The notes: generated by a model from the letters alone, not told the origin. 64,000 bases of DNA from Paenibacillus urinalis (GCF_028747985.1 NZ_CP118108.1:1865501-1929500); one strand, 5' to 3'; counted from the stretch's first letter, positions 41,250-49,907 are shown. Translations and numbers: made by a program.

Positions 41250-41392
41250 GCGGTTGTCATTTCTCCAATAATCACGAGTACAACAATGAGGATGATGAGC
41301 AGCAATACACTTAATGCGGTCCAAAAAACGGCCTTGCGGTTCACTTCTTCTTTTTTTTGCTGTAGTGAGGGCTTCTGACGTTTGGTTGCCAT
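41246..41392 (-). CDS. Small single-helix membrane protein
   Basis: This 48-aa ORF begins MATKRQKPSLQQKKEEVNRK and ends in one hydrophobic helix (about 22-42). The basic N-terminus should stay in the cytoplasm. AAAGGAG lies 11 bases before the ATG. Its TAA shares the TTAATTAA sequence with the stop of the convergent L,D-transpeptidase gene. The good initiation site and clear amphitopic layout support a real gene; I do not know the family. Confidence 0.65.
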   Translation of the reverse strand: MATKRQKPSLQQKKEEVNRKAVFWTALSVLLLIILIVVLVIIGEMTTA

Positions 41393-41640
41393 GTAAAGTG
41401 AATCTCCTTTCTCGTAATGGAAAATATAAGCAGACGTTTAAATGCATAAGTTTCTATGCTTAAAATGGATGGTATACTTCATTGTAGTCAATTTACTGAG
41501 TATTTTCAAAGCTCCGTTATTCCCTTGGGTCCCTCTCCCTTTTCTTTTAGAACGAAAACAGCTAAACTAAAATTTAGAAGGATTTCTGCCTTTTCGAGAG
41601 TGCAGTTTATCCATAAGAATATGTAAACGGAGTGGGTCAT

Positions 41641-42735
41641 TTGCTGTATCGTAATATTGGTAAACCTCTATTCTTCAAAATGGATCCGGAAAAAGCACAC
41701 CATCTTGTAATTGGTGGAATGAACCAAGCAGGCTCATTTCCCGGAGGCACCAGCCTTCTCAAGACCATGTACGGTGTTAAGGAAACACCGGATCTGGCGA
41801 CCGATTTATTCGGATTACATTTCCCATCACCGGTAGGCCTTGCAGCCGGACTGGACAAAAATGGGGAAGCCGTGCCTGGGTTTTCTTCCATCGGATTTGG
41901 CTTCATGGAAGTGGGAACGGTAACACCAAAGGCACAGCCGGGGAATGACCAGCCAAGGCTGTTTAGACTCCCACCAGACGAAGCACTTGTGAATCGCATG
42001 GGCTTCAACAATCATGGAGCGGAAGCGATGGCGGGAATCTTATCCAAGCTTAAAGATATTTCCATTCCGGTTGCCATCAATATTGGTAAAAATAAAGCTA
42101 CCTCTAATGAGGATGCTCCAGGAGACTATCGCAAATGCATCCAAATTTTGTATCCATACGCAGACTTTTTTGTCGTAAACATTAGTTCTCCAAATACACC
42201 GGATTTAAGAAGCTTGCAGCATGGAAGTGAGCTGACGGAATTGTTATCCGCGGTAATGGACGAAATGGAACAGCAATCGCGTTCCTATGGGCGTTCCAAA
42301 TCGGTATTGGTCAAGATTGCTCCAGATGTGACAGAAGCTGAGCTCGAATACATGGTCGATACGATTTCAAACAGTGGTGTTTCGGGCATCATAGCTACCA
42401 ATACGACCATTAGCCGCGACGGCTTAATCCATGCGAATGCCAAGGAAACGGGCGGACTCAGCGGCAAGCCATTGCGCGAGCGGTCTACTGAGATTATTAG
42501 CCGAGTATATCGTCAGACGGACGGAAGACTGCCCATCATTGGGTCCGGAGGAATCTTCACGAGCGAGGATGCTTATGAGAAGATCAAGGCGGGAGCCAGT
42601 CTGGTTGAAATTTATACTGCATTAATTTATGAAGGTCCCGAAATAAATCAAAAGCTTCATGCCGGATTACGTGAACTGCTGCAGAGAGACGGATATCGTC
42701 ATATATCGGAAGCCGTCGGCGCTCTGCACCGATAA
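41641..42735 (+). CDS. pyrD: Dihydroorotate dehydrogenase, quinone-dependent (class 2)
   Basis: It oxidises dihydroorotate to orotate at the membrane, passing electrons to quinone. The N-terminus LYRNIGKPLFFKMDPEKAHH is the membrane-associating helical segment typical of class 2 enzymes; the core has the FMN-binding GLAAGLDKNGE, the catalytic serine in NISSPNTPDLR and GSGGIFTSEDAYEKI near the end. The TTG at 41641 is the family-typical start, with ACGGAG 8 bases upstream; GTG 41632 overlaps that site. Many Bacillota use class 1B PyrD/PyrK in the pyr operon; here a stand-alone class 2 gene is found. relQ follows after 56 bp. Confidence 0.94.
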   Translation: MLYRNIGKPLFFKMDPEKAHHLVIGGMNQAGSFPGGTSLLKTMYGVKETPDLATDLFGLHFPSPVGLAAGLDKNGEAVPGFSSIGFGFMEVGTVTPKAQPGNDQPRLFRLPPDEALVNRMGFNNHGAEAMAGILSKLKDISIPVAINIGKNKATSNEDAPGDYRKCIQILYPYADFFVVNISSPNTPDLRSLQHGSELTELLSAVMDEMEQQSRSYGRSKSVLVKIAPDVTEAELEYMVDTISNSGVSGIIATNTTISRDGLIHANAKETGGLSGKPLRERSTEIISRVYRQTDGRLPIIGSGGIFTSEDAYEKIKAGASLVEIYTALIYEGPEINQKLHAGLRELLQRDGYRHISEAVGALHR

Positions 42736-42791
42736 AGATGCAGGTATCGATTAAGGTTTGAAGCAAGAAGCAAAAGACAGGAGGCATACTT

Positions 42792-43604
42792 ATGGACGGT
42801 AGAGATTGGGGGACATTTTTGCTTCCTTACGAACAGGCCGTAGAGGAACTTAAAGTTAAATTTAAGACGATGCGGGCAGAACTCAAAAAACGTGAAGAAT
42901 ATGCCCCTATAGAATTTGTAACGGGAAGAGTCAAGAAAATATCGAGTATTCTGGATAAAGCCAAACGTCTCGATGTGCCTATGAACCAGATCGAAACCGG
43001 CATTGAGGATATTGCGGGGATTCGGATCATGTGCCAATTCGTTGAAGATATTCGGCGGGTTGCCGAATATATACGGGAGCGCAAAGATCTGAAGGTGCTG
43101 TATGAGAAGGATTATATTACGAATTTCAAAGAGAGCGGCTATCGCAGCTTCCATATGATTGTGGAGTATCCAGTCCAGACAGCGTTAGGTCAGAAGCATG
43201 TACTGGCCGAAATTCAGATTCGGACACTGGCGATGAATTTTTGGGCGACAATTGAACACTCCTTAAATTACAAATTTAGAGACTCCTTGCCCGAGGATGT
43301 AAGAGGCAGATTGAAGAAAACAGCGGAAGCAGCCTTTATTCTGGATAATGAGATGTCAGCCATCCGGCTTGAAATTCTTGATGCACAGAAAACATTCGAA
43401 GATGAGTCCAACATCATTACCAAAACACTTGCCATCATACACCAGCTTTATTTCTATCATCTTGTTGATGAAGCCATTGAGGCTCAGGCGAAATTCAACG
43501 AATATTGGCAGCAGCATGATATGGAAGCCATCAAGCAATTGTCAGTAGAAGTGAAGGAACTGCTGAATAAGGCTAGGAAAGGCAGCGACAACAGCGATGT
43601 CTAA
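42792..43604 (+). CDS. relQ: Small alarmone synthetase (RelQ/YjbM type)
   Basis: It makes (p)ppGpp from ATP and GTP or GDP. The 270-aa protein has the RelA/SpoT synthetase domain without hydrolase or TGS/ACT domains: VTGRVKKISSILDKAKR, the GIEDIAGIRIMC signature, the FKESGYRSFHMIV substrate loop and the catalytic glutamate in AEIQIRTLAMNFWATIEH. The C-terminal part is somewhat longer than in Bacillus RelQ (~211 aa) and largely helical; RelQ C-termini mediate tetramer formation and RNA binding. AGGAGG lies 7 bases before the ATG. The DUF309 gene overlaps its end by 8 bp. Confidence 0.93.
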   Translation: MDGRDWGTFLLPYEQAVEELKVKFKTMRAELKKREEYAPIEFVTGRVKKISSILDKAKRLDVPMNQIETGIEDIAGIRIMCQFVEDIRRVAEYIRERKDLKVLYEKDYITNFKESGYRSFHMIVEYPVQTALGQKHVLAEIQIRTLAMNFWATIEHSLNYKFRDSLPEDVRGRLKKTAEAAFILDNEMSAIRLEILDAQKTFEDESNIITKTLAIIHQLYFYHLVDEAIEAQAKFNEYWQQHDMEAIKQLSVEVKELLNKARKGSDNSDV

Positions 43605-44076
43605 ATACGAGGCTCTCTATTTGGATTATCTGGTGTATTTTAATCGGGACCGGGATTATTTCGAATGTCATGAAGTGCTTGAGGAGCTATGGCTTGAACA
43701 GAACAAGGAGCCGGTCTATAAAGGCTTGCTGCAAGTCGCCGTCGGCATGTATCATTTCCGTAATCAAAATATACGCGGCGGCTACATGATGCTTGAGAGT
43801 GCGGTGGATATTCTGGAGAAGTATCCGGCACAGACCCTTGGCATTGAGCTGGAGCTGCTGGTCGATACGAGCCGCAGCCTTGCGAAGAAGCTTCGGAGCT
43901 ATGACAGCCAGCCGATTTCTTATCAAGATTTCACGATTGTGATCTGTGATGATGAGCTGGATGAAGCTGTGCGCGTGAGGGCTCAGTCGATTATGCCCAT
44001 TATTCCACAAAGACGAAGCCCAACCCGTGGAAGAATATATGAAGAACGAATAAAGGCATTAGGTCAGAACTTATAA
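43597..44076 (+). CDS. DUF309 family protein (YpuF-like)
   Basis: The 159-aa protein begins with the DUF309 hallmark (FNRDRDYFECHEVLEELW, about 14-31), a helical domain with conserved His-Glu and Trp residues, and continues to a C-terminal extension of about 60 residues. The function of DUF309 is unknown. Its ATG lies inside relQ, giving an 8-bp overlap and translational coupling; this is the best clue to a shared role with alarmone metabolism, but it may be only operon compaction. A strong bidirectional terminator follows. Confidence 0.85.
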   Translation: MSKYEALYLDYLVYFNRDRDYFECHEVLEELWLEQNKEPVYKGLLQVAVGMYHFRNQNIRGGYMMLESAVDILEKYPAQTLGIELELLVDTSRSLAKKLRSYDSQPISYQDFTIVICDDELDEAVRVRAQSIMPIIPQRRSPTRGRIYEERIKALGQNL

Positions 44077-44109
44077 CACTTATCCAAATTATATTGCTTA
44101 CCTATAAAA

Positions 44110-44168
44110 TAAAAGGAATCCCCCGGCGAGAGGACATTTTGTCCAGATAATCACCGGGGGATTATTTT
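44110..44168. terminator. Bidirectional terminator after the DUF309 gene
   Basis: A 10-bp GC-rich outer stem (44117-44126 with 44154-44163) and an inner GGAC/GTCC hairpin lie between convergent genes. Confidence 0.85.
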
Positions 44169-44169
44169 C

Positions 44170-44661
44170 TTATATGATGGGATGCACTTCACTAGATGTT
44201 GGAGCCCCATCCGGGGCATACTTATCATCAATAAACTTCTGGATTTCTTCGATGGACTTGCCTTCGGCCTTCAGGCGGGCGGCATCCTTAGCCTCTTCCA
44301 TGCAAATGCCGCATTGTGCACCATGATCGGTCCACGTTACTTCACTCGATGATGTGGACGCTATGAAGCAGCGATAGAGTGAATCATGCGCTGCTTCATA
44401 GTCCATACAGCCACAGTAGCAGTTCAGCATTTTGAGCTCTTCCTGCACTTCGGATACAAGCGCATAGGTTGCTTGGGTATTATCCGTGTACTTGGCAAGG
44501 AAGGCCGGCATTTCAGATATCGATGCACTTGCCTCATATTGCTCATTATCCTTGCCGTGCATACTGTGATCGTGGGAAGCTCCCTTCTCACCGCATGCAG
44601 CAAGCACCAAACTGCCTACCATCAGACCTGTAAACAGAATTCCATAAGTTTTTGGCTTCAT
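44170..44661 (-). CDS. PCYCGC-motif lipoprotein
   Basis: The 163-aa precursor has a lipoprotein signal (LVLAAC, lipidated Cys23), then a His-rich stretch (SHDHSMHGKD, 29-38) and the family core LNCYCGC (79-85), in which the usual first Pro is Asn. Further cysteines at 98, 117 and 120 could form a metal site or disulfides. The PCYCGC family is uncharacterised; metal (copper or iron) binding is a reasonable guess from the Cys/His content. Its ATG overlaps the stop of the upstream thioredoxin-like gene by 4 bp, so the two are co-translated and probably work together outside the membrane. Confidence 0.85.
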   Translation of the reverse strand: MKPKTYGILFTGLMVGSLVLAACGEKGASHDHSMHGKDNEQYEASASISEMPAFLAKYTDNTQATYALVSEVQEELKMLNCYCGCMDYEAAHDSLYRCFIASTSSSEVTWTDHGAQCGICMEEAKDAARLKAEGKSIEEIQKFIDDKYAPDGAPTSSEVHPII

Positions 44662-45233
44662 TCCGCAGCAGTCCCTTTATATTTGGTAAAGAACTCTTCA
44701 ATTTGTTCAGCGGTATATCCTGCGGTTGCGCCTTCAGCCTGCATTCCGCCTTCCAGGCGATCCTTCTCCACGCCATTTTCAAAATAGACGAGGGTTGGTG
44801 TAAACTCGATATTGTAACCTCTCCAGCCGTCCTCAAATTCTTTGAGGTTAAATTGAGGGAGATCAACGCCTGCTTCATCAGCAATCGGCATCAGCTGCGG
44901 TGTGGTTGCCCGGCAGTGAGGACAATCAGAAGCGAAAAAGTAAGTAAAGAAGCTTTCTTTGTTCGAAATTTTAGTATCAAGCTCCTCAGGTAATATGATA
45001 TTCTGATAATTTGGATCCTCTAAAATTTCACGTGTTGCAGGAGCAAGATCTGATTCTGGAAGACCATACACTTCATTAATGTTATTTTTATTCAGCTCAT
45101 TCATGGTAATCAGTGCACCAATCAGGATGACAAATACGGCAATAAAGGCGATAATGGCCTTGCTTGACTTTTTGCTTGCCTTGGTATTCGATTTTGCTGT
45201 GGATTTTGTGGTGTTTTTCGTTTTTGAACTCAT
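44658..45233 (-). CDS. Membrane-anchored thioredoxin-like protein (CPHC)
   Basis: The 191-aa protein has a Ser/Thr/Lys-rich cytoplasmic N-terminus, one transmembrane helix (about 26-44) and an extracytoplasmic thioredoxin fold with the active site Cys104-Pro-His-Cys107 and a cis-proline in FTPTLVYF. A CPHC site is shared with oxidising enzymes such as DsbA, while the fold resembles TlpA/thioredoxin proteins, so the direction of electron flow is uncertain. The ATG at 45233 is preferred over 45239 because of spacing to GGGGG. It is the first gene of a two-gene operon with the PCYCGC lipoprotein, under a promoter carrying a palindromic operator-like element. Confidence 0.88.
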   Translation of the reverse strand: MSSKTKNTTKSTAKSNTKASKKSSKAIIAFIAVFVILIGALITMNELNKNNINEVYGLPESDLAPATREILEDPNYQNIILPEELDTKISNKESFFTYFFASDCPHCRATTPQLMPIADEAGVDLPQFNLKEFEDGWRGYNIEFTPTLVYFENGVEKDRLEGGMQAEGATAGYTAEQIEEFFTKYKGTAAE

Positions 45234-45283
45234 ATCCATCCCCCGTCATAATTAATACTAAGGACAAGCCTTAGATGCCATTC

Positions 45284-45312
45284 ATTATACAACATTACAC
45301 TGTGTAGTGAAA
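45284..45312 (-). promoter_or_regulatory. Promoter with palindrome in its spacer (thioredoxin/PCYCGC operon)
   Basis: On the minus strand TTTCAC (45307-45312), a 17-bp spacer and TATAAT (45284-45289). The spacer is almost filled by the palindrome ATTACACTGTGTAGT (45294-45308; TACAC-T-GTGTA core). This is a classic repressor or MerR-type operator position. Confidence 0.6.
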
Positions 45313-45393
45313 CAGGGGAAGCAAGTTATATTTGTGAACTAAATTGATGAATTATAAAAATGATGAACTAAGTCAGAACAGGATGATGAAAAA

Positions 45394-46977
45394 ATGGCGA
45401 TACGCCTGCCTATACAATTTGCTGAACGAATGAAGAAGATGCTTGGCGATGAGTATGAACAATTTGTGAAGTCATATGAGAGTGCGCCTCGTGCTGGCAT
45501 CCGTGTTAATACGTTAAAAATAGATCCTGTGTCATTTGCTGAGATCACTCCGTTTCCATTGAAACCCATCCCATGGTGTGAGACAGGATATTATATCCCT
45601 GCCGGCAGCAAGCCAGGCCTCACTCCATTTTACCATGCAGGTCTATATTACGTTCAAGAACCAAGCGCAATGGCACCGGTGGAGCTGCTGGAAGCCAAGC
45701 CTGGTGATCATGTACTTGATCTGTGTGCTGCTCCGGGCGGGAAATCGACCCAGATCGCCGCACAGCTTCAGGGAAGCGGCATACTGGTGACAAATGATAT
45801 CAGTACGGACCGGACCAAAGCGCTTGCCAAAAATATAGAAATGTATGGCGTTCGAAATGCAGTGGTGCTTAATGAAAGCCCAGATCGCATAGCCGATGCG
45901 TTCCCGCATTATTTTGATAAAATACTAATAGATGCTCCTTGCTCCGGGGAAGGAATGTTTCGTAAGGATGAGGACATGGTGCGGCAATGGGAGCACCACT
46001 CCATTGAGCGCTGTGTCCTGATGCAGCGTGATATATTAGATACCGCGGCGAGGCTGCTTGCTCCTGGGGGAAGAATCGTCTACTCAACCTGTACGTTTGC
46101 TCCAGAGGAGAACGAAGGCATGATTGGAGAGTTTCTTCGGAAGAACCCATCGTTCCGAGTTGTTCCTGTCCGTCATGTGAGCGGGATATCCGGTGGTCAT
46201 CCTGAGTGGATAGAGCAGGCTGCGGCCGAAGAGCAATTTGAGGGACTCCAGATCGAGCCTGTATCGCAGGATGAGCATCCTGATCTGTATGCCCAGCTTC
46301 AAGGCACAGGAAGATTATGGCCGCATTTAGTGGAAGGAGAAGGACATTTTGTCGCCGTGCTTCAGCATGACGGTACCCCTCTTGACGAACCTGCTGATCA
46401 GCCATTATACGTGCATAGTACAGTGGAGAAGGGATCCGCTCACGGTAGAAACGCCGCCCTGATGAAGAAGCAGAAGCACAACGTCAAGCATGGGGGAGCG
46501 AAGCACAGAAACCGGTCTGAGCAAATGCCAGTGGATGCGGAGTCGGTCTTTCGAGCATTTGCTGCTGAGCAGCTGAATGCGGAGCTGCCAGGACAAACGG
46601 TATTGTATGGAGAGAAAGTATACCAGACGCCCACTCGGCCGGAACGGCTTGCAGGACTTCGAGTCATACGTGCAGGATGGTTTATGGGATCGGTTAAGAA
46701 TGGGCGATTCATACCTTCCCAGGCATTAGCTTCCGCACTGAACGCAGAGGAAGTGAAGCGGAGTGTACAGCTTACCTCAGATAGCAGTGAGGCAGTCAAA
46801 TATTTAAAAGGTGAAACACTGGAAATAAGTGAGGATCGACTGGTTAAGTCAGGCACTGCTTCCTCAAAAGGATACACGCTCGTGACCGTTGACGGCTATT
46901 CCGTTGGCTGGGCGAAATGGCAGGATGGCAGACTCAAAAATGAATATCCGGCAGGATGGAGGTGGACCTCGGTATGA
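45394..46977 (+). CDS. rsmF: RsmF-type rRNA m5C methyltransferase, paralogue 1
   Basis: This 527-aa SAM-dependent RNA cytosine-C5 methyltransferase has DLCAAPGGKSTQ (motif I), the TC/PC catalytic pair (DAPCSGEGMFRK and YSTCTFAPEENE) and the RsmF-type C-terminal RNA-binding region ending GYSVGWAKWQDGRLKN. RsmF modifies 16S rRNA near the decoding centre. A linker rich in Lys/His lies near residue 350-375. A second, clearly different copy is encoded 3 kb away on the other strand. The rsuA-type gene overlaps its stop (ATGA). The ribosome binding site is weak (AGGATG). Confidence 0.92.
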   Translation: MAIRLPIQFAERMKKMLGDEYEQFVKSYESAPRAGIRVNTLKIDPVSFAEITPFPLKPIPWCETGYYIPAGSKPGLTPFYHAGLYYVQEPSAMAPVELLEAKPGDHVLDLCAAPGGKSTQIAAQLQGSGILVTNDISTDRTKALAKNIEMYGVRNAVVLNESPDRIADAFPHYFDKILIDAPCSGEGMFRKDEDMVRQWEHHSIERCVLMQRDILDTAARLLAPGGRIVYSTCTFAPEENEGMIGEFLRKNPSFRVVPVRHVSGISGGHPEWIEQAAAEEQFEGLQIEPVSQDEHPDLYAQLQGTGRLWPHLVEGEGHFVAVLQHDGTPLDEPADQPLYVHSTVEKGSAHGRNAALMKKQKHNVKHGGAKHRNRSEQMPVDAESVFRAFAAEQLNAELPGQTVLYGEKVYQTPTRPERLAGLRVIRAGWFMGSVKNGRFIPSQALASALNAEEVKRSVQLTSDSSEAVKYLKGETLEISEDRLVKSGTASSKGYTLVTVDGYSVGWAKWQDGRLKNEYPAGWRWTSV

Positions 46978-47732
46978 GTGAGAACACGATGAAAAAAACA
47001 GTCAAAAAGCTGCGGATTGATAAAATACTGAGCCACATGGGGTACGGGACCCGATCTGAAATAAAAAAAGCCGTCAAGAACGGCTATGTTACCGTGAATG
47101 GTAAAACGATTAAAGACAGCGGTATGCAGGTTGATCCTGACCTTGATATTGTTGATATCGATGGAGAAGTGGTGAAATATAGAGAGTTTATCTACTTAAT
47201 GCTGCATAAGCCTCCTGGAGTCATCTCGGCTACAGAAGATGTAAGAGAAGAAACGGTTATTGATTTGCTGGATGAAGAATATATCATTTTTCAGCCGTTC
47301 CCGGTGGGAAGGTTGGATAAGGATACGGAAGGTTTGCTCCTGCTCACCAATGACGGACAGCTTGCTCATAATCTGCTGTCTCCACGGAAGCATGTCCCGA
47401 AGACGTATGAGGCGAAGGTCGTCGGAAGTATTGGAGATAAGGAAATTAAAGCCTTTCAGCAGGGGGTTACTCTGGATGATGGTTATGTTACGAAGCCGGC
47501 AGAGCTGATCGTTACCTCGAGAGAACAAACAGATACGGGAATGATCTCGAATATTCAGGTGACGATTCATGAGGGCAAATTCCATCAAGTCAAGCGGATG
47601 TTTGAATCCGTAGACTCTAAGGTGCTCTATTTAAAACGGATTTCGATGGGAAGTCTCAGGCTCGACCCGGAGCTTCCGATAGGAACCTATCGGGAGTTGA
47701 CAGAAGAAGAACTAAACAGCCTTATCAATTGA
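46974..47732 (+). CDS. 16S/23S rRNA pseudouridine synthase (RsuA/RluB family)
   Basis: The 252-aa enzyme isomerises a uridine in rRNA. It has an N-terminal S4 RNA-binding domain (RIDKILSHMGYGTRSEIKKAVKNGYVTVNG) and the catalytic GRLDKDTEGLLLLTNDG with the essential aspartate. Size and sequence fit the RsuA branch (16S U516), as in Bacillus YtzG. The ATG at 46974 overlaps the upstream TGA stop by 4 bp, with GGAGGTG before it, coupling it to the rRNA methyltransferase gene. The pair therefore forms an rRNA-modification operon. Confidence 0.93.
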   Translation: MSENTMKKTVKKLRIDKILSHMGYGTRSEIKKAVKNGYVTVNGKTIKDSGMQVDPDLDIVDIDGEVVKYREFIYLMLHKPPGVISATEDVREETVIDLLDEEYIIFQPFPVGRLDKDTEGLLLLTNDGQLAHNLLSPRKHVPKTYEAKVVGSIGDKEIKAFQQGVTLDDGYVTKPAELIVTSREQTDTGMISNIQVTIHEGKFHQVKRMFESVDSKVLYLKRISMGSLRLDPELPIGTYRELTEEELNSLIN

Positions 47733-47776
47733 TTTTTGATGTATTGTACAAAATAGAGAGTAAGGATGGATAGGAT

Positions 47777-48580
47777 ATGACATATCGATTAATCGCACTT
47801 GATGTGGACGGAACGCTGTTAAATGACCATCATGAATTGTCAGAGGCAAATAAGAAGAGTATACAGCAGGCTGCCAAGAATGGCGCTGAATTTGTTCTAT
47901 GTACGGGCAGAGGTCCTGTTAATACGATTCCCATTATGGAGGGTATGGGACTTGGCGGATACGTCATCACTCACAATGGTGCAGCAACGGTAGATATCAA
48001 GTCTCGTGAGGTGGTTGATCAGTTTCCGATACAGGCTGAAGAGCTGATGCCATATATCGATTACTGCCGTGATCACGGCATTCATTTTGACGTAAATACG
48101 GCGTTTGGGCTGTATGTTGACCGTGCAGACGAAATGACGCTAGAGGTTCGGAGCATGTATGAGGCTGTATTCCTTACACCGTTGGATCTTCCTGTATGGG
48201 CGGATCTAAGAGAGCCTGTAGTGAAGTTCTCGGCCTTTGGAAGCTTAGAAGCCATGGATGCATTGGAGAAGGAGTGGAGAACGTGGAATAGTCCATTTTA
48301 TATGGTTCGCAGCGGGGACTTTTTCCTCGATCTGATGCACAAGGATGCTTCCAAAGGAGCGGCGCTGCAGCGATTGGCTGAGAAAAGAGGATATCGCCCA
48401 GAGGAAGTACTCGCAATAGGGAATTATTACAATGACATTACAATGCTCATCTTTGCGGGTAAAGGGATTGCAATGGATAATTCACCTGTCGAAGTGAAGG
48501 CGGCAGCCGATGAGGTTACCTTGTCGAACAATGACAGCGGGGTTCATCATGCGTTAGTTAAGCATGTGGTCAATGTGTAA
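47777..48580 (+). CDS. Cof-type HAD-IIB phosphatase
   Basis: The 267-aa HAD hydrolase has motif I DVDGTLLN (9-16), motif II with Thr/Ser (CTGRG, about 42-46), a type IIB cap domain and the C-terminal motif IV region LAIGNYYNDITML, where the usual GD(N/S)xND is altered to GNYYND. Cof proteins dephosphorylate sugar phosphates, nucleotides or pyridoxal phosphate; the substrate is not predictable. The Asp-to-Tyr-like change in motif IV is unusual, but the later Asp remains. It lies 44 bp after the pseudouridine synthase gene. Confidence 0.88.
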   Translation: MTYRLIALDVDGTLLNDHHELSEANKKSIQQAAKNGAEFVLCTGRGPVNTIPIMEGMGLGGYVITHNGAATVDIKSREVVDQFPIQAEELMPYIDYCRDHGIHFDVNTAFGLYVDRADEMTLEVRSMYEAVFLTPLDLPVWADLREPVVKFSAFGSLEAMDALEKEWRTWNSPFYMVRSGDFFLDLMHKDASKGAALQRLAEKRGYRPEEVLAIGNYYNDITMLIFAGKGIAMDNSPVEVKAAADEVTLSNNDSGVHHALVKHVVNV

Positions 48581-48677
48581 GTAATATTCTTCCTCTCATT
48601 AGGGCATTCTAGATGCATAGCCAGCTAACACATGGTTACAGTTATAATTTCCGGCATAATTAGGAGGTAGTTATATC

Positions 48678-49748
48678 GTGAGCTATCATATTCGGCTAAG
48701 ACCTGATCTAAGAACATCGAATGGTGAAGTCCATGACATCATGGTGGAACATCAATATGCAGGCTCACTAATCCTTGTATTCCGGGAAGGACAAAGACTG
48801 GCAGGAAGTGTCCAGTTGGATGCAGAAAGTATTCCCGGAGATGCTAAGGATGAGATTATTGCCTACGTGCAAGAATATGTGCTTCAATTCCGTGATGCAG
48901 TAGCCGCTGAGCACTTTGATATTATGTTATCGTGGGGCAGGGTTGAGTGCGTTCTGGGTGATGAAGAGGTATACGAAGAGTACACGCTTGATGATGTTAT
49001 GGATGAGAGCTCTGAAGAAGGCTTGATTGAGCATGGGGCTTTTCATACGGAGGAGCCATCGGTTTTTCGGTATGAAGCTGAGACTGGTGAAATGCAGATT
49101 GAACTGATAAGTAGTGGCCGGAACGTGTCCTCATATGAGCTGCAAACAGGAAATGGCTATAGGATTGCTGAAGCTGTGCTTAAGCAGTATGGGACAGATA
49201 TCAAGGGAATTGTGGACTGGCTCATTGACCCTGACGAAGAGGACCTTGAAACTGCGGAAGAGCTGCTGGTATCCGAGGTTAACGATGAAGAAATTGATAC
49301 AATAACGATAGATATGCAATTTGAAGGTCAGCGTGTTGCACTGTTAGAGCTGGAGCATCGAGATTTTGTCGAGCTGGATGATGAGGAGACCGATGAGGGA
49401 CCGGATTGGGATGAAGACGGCATGGAGCTGAAAATGACGGTTCACGAATCTGTTAATGAGAACTGCTACGCCACTCTGATTCGTCATGACCGCGATATCC
49501 TGACATATGAGCTGTTTTTTAAGGAAAATGGAGGATATCCGGCAGCAACAGCGACGGTCGATATTAGTGATGTTGAAATTTCAGGCTACATCGACTTTTA
49601 TATTCATCCAAGTGAAGAGCAGCGTGAGCAGCTGTTTCTGCTCATGGCTCGGGAGCTTGACAAAGAAACGGATGTGAATGAGCTTCACCTGACGATGCTC
49701 TACCGAAATGCCGTAATTGATGAGATTGAGCTAGCTGAGTTAGATTGA
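48678..49748 (+). CDS. Acidic protein with internal repeats, function unknown
   Basis: The 356-aa protein is strongly acidic (many Asp/Glu runs) and has no signal peptide or membrane helix. Segments 152-184 and 276-311 share a pattern YEL...G.GY..A.A......I.G..D..I.P, and residues 28-65 are a more distant match, so it may consist of three repeats of one small beta-alpha fold joined by acidic linkers. I recognise no family. The GTG start follows AGGAGG by 10 bases, and a long terminator follows, so it is a well-formed monocistronic gene. The acidity could suit binding of basic proteins or metal, but this is speculation. Confidence 0.8.
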   Translation: MSYHIRLRPDLRTSNGEVHDIMVEHQYAGSLILVFREGQRLAGSVQLDAESIPGDAKDEIIAYVQEYVLQFRDAVAAEHFDIMLSWGRVECVLGDEEVYEEYTLDDVMDESSEEGLIEHGAFHTEEPSVFRYEAETGEMQIELISSGRNVSSYELQTGNGYRIAEAVLKQYGTDIKGIVDWLIDPDEEDLETAEELLVSEVNDEEIDTITIDMQFEGQRVALLELEHRDFVELDDEETDEGPDWDEDGMELKMTVHESVNENCYATLIRHDRDILTYELFFKENGGYPAATATVDISDVEISGYIDFYIHPSEEQREQLFLLMARELDKETDVNELHLTMLYRNAVIDEIELAELD

Positions 49749-49796
49749 CCATGATTTGAAGCATGAGCAGCCTATACGCAGTATAGCCAGTAGAAG

Positions 49797-49866
49797 AGAA
49801 AACAGCATTCGATCGAGACTTCTCCTAATAGGAGTGCGAAGTCCCGTTCGAGTGCTGTTTTTGTTT
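49797..49866. terminator. Long bidirectional hairpin terminator
   Basis: AAAACAGCA...TCGA arms pair with TCGA...TGCTGTTTT, continuing into a GACTTC/GAAGTC stem. It lies between the acidic-protein gene and the second rsmF. Confidence 0.82.
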
Positions 49867-49907
49867 TGGATAGAGATATATCTTGACTCTGAGCTGGTTA
49901 GCAGAGC

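Noticed and set aside
45294..45308. Exact CopY or BlaI/MecI box
   Set aside because: Those boxes have a 2-base centre (TACAnnTGTA); here the centre has 3 bases, so only a generic operator is claimed.
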